Source: JBAYNS01 sp041678625
GTDB taxonomy: Bacteria > Patescibacteriota > Gracilibacteria > Peribacterales > Peribacteraceae
DNA: 5,373 bases
Reading direction: 5' to 3'
NCBI GenBank assembly: GCA_041678625.1
Contig: JBAYNS010000088.1
Coordinates: 1-5,373 of the forward strand
Part shown: positions 5,021 through 5,373 of the stretch, in pieces
Layout of the letters: each line of letters begins with the position of its first letter
Numbering within the stretch: the stretch's first letter is position 1
Notes under the pieces: model-generated
Databases searched by the model: none
Told to the model about the DNA's origin: nothing
Seen by the model: the letters and a program-made list of their open reading frames with translations, nothing else
Program-made: the position numbers and the translations under genes

Positions 5021-5373
5021 ATGCTTTCTGCTGAACGGATAGAAACAATTGTAAGCGACCATACGAAAGATCTCCCCACAGGCACTCAAGCCGTTGCAAG
5101 CGACTTGTTGGCAGACTGGCAAAAGGGAGCAACGGAGGAAGGGAAATTCTGTGATCATGTAGAACACACACTTCGCGGAAGGTTGTCTGATGATGAATTG
5201 AATATTGCGCTCGCTGTTTTTCGGAATATTCAACGAACAATACTCATACAGGCGACAAGTGCGGTACGTGAAGAACATGCACACCGCAGAAGTGTAGGAA
5301 AAATGGCACGGGAAACACAGGTAGCCTTTGAGCTCATCCAGCGCATAGGAAGAGGAGTTGTATTCTACGGATC
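5021..5373 (+). CDS. N-terminal part of a possible LOG-family (TIGR00730-like) Rossmann protein (3' partial)
   Basis: Open from ATG 5021 to the window edge, 117 full codons plus a partial codon that must be Ser. An in-frame TGA at 4994 closes the frame upstream, so this ATG is the first possible start; no Shine-Dalgarno sequence is present. Residues 1-100 look helical and charged (DDELNIALAVFRNIQRTILIQA at 57-78 falls in one run; REEHAHRRSVGKMARETQ follows) and I do not recognise them. The last residues, FELIQRIGRGVVFYGS, resemble the opening of LOG/TIGR00730 proteins, where an alpha helix leads to the first beta strand and a GSAR motif. LOG enzymes release free cytokinin-type bases or cleave nucleoside monophosphates. 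That would suit a nucleotide neighbourhood, but the family call rests on a few residues and the long preamble is unusual. Confidence 0.6.
   Translation, partial: MLSAERIETIVSDHTKDLPTGTQAVASDLLADWQKGATEEGKFCDHVEHTLRGRLSDDELNIALAVFRNIQRTILIQATSAVREEHAHRRSVGKMARETQVAFELIQRIGRGVVFYG

Overview
The window looks like chromosomal DNA from an uncultivated, compact, mid-GC bacterium. I would guess Patescibacteria/CPR, possibly the Peregrinibacteria/Peribacteria side, but that rests on gene content and style and not on a marker gene. The hints are a free-standing four-helix-bundle (TIGR02436-type) gene, a class 1B PyrD with a PyrK that has an archaeal-like flavin motif, almost no Shine-Dalgarno sequences, and -10 boxes lying 6 to 11 nt from start codons. 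The standard genetic code reads cleanly through every gene.

Layout. Positions 1-144 (+) hold the charged C-terminal tail of an unidentified protein. A consensus-like promoter (188-216) then drives a small single-pass membrane protein (228-494, +). Everything from 4912 down to about 493 is on the minus strand and reads as one pyrimidine block: pyrG (CTP synthase), a four-helix-bundle gene bracketed by inverted repeats, pyrD (dihydroorotate dehydrogenase catalytic subunit), a pair of REP-like palindromes, pyrK (dihydroorotate dehydrogenase electron-transfer subunit), an unlisted 35-residue acidic and cysteine-rich mini-protein, and a strong intrinsic terminator. To the right, a divergent plus-strand gene starts at 5021 and runs off the window; its last residues look like the start of a LOG-type (TIGR00730) Rossmann domain.

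How the genes work together. PyrD and PyrK form the NAD-linked dihydroorotate dehydrogenase that makes orotate on the way to UMP. PyrG aminates UTP to CTP. The pyrG leader contains what looks like a CTP-sensing attenuator of the Bacillus type: a promoter placed so that transcription can start at GGGC, a C-rich stretch that extra 5' G residues could pair with, and a hairpin followed by five U just before the start codon.

Most worth a second look: the pyrG attenuator; the inverted-repeat-bracketed four-helix-bundle cassette inside the pyr block; the two REP-like palindromes whose stems differ by compensatory changes; the Cys-rich mini-protein, together with an extra CxxCxC motif at the N terminus of PyrK; and the recurrent near-leaderless gene starts.
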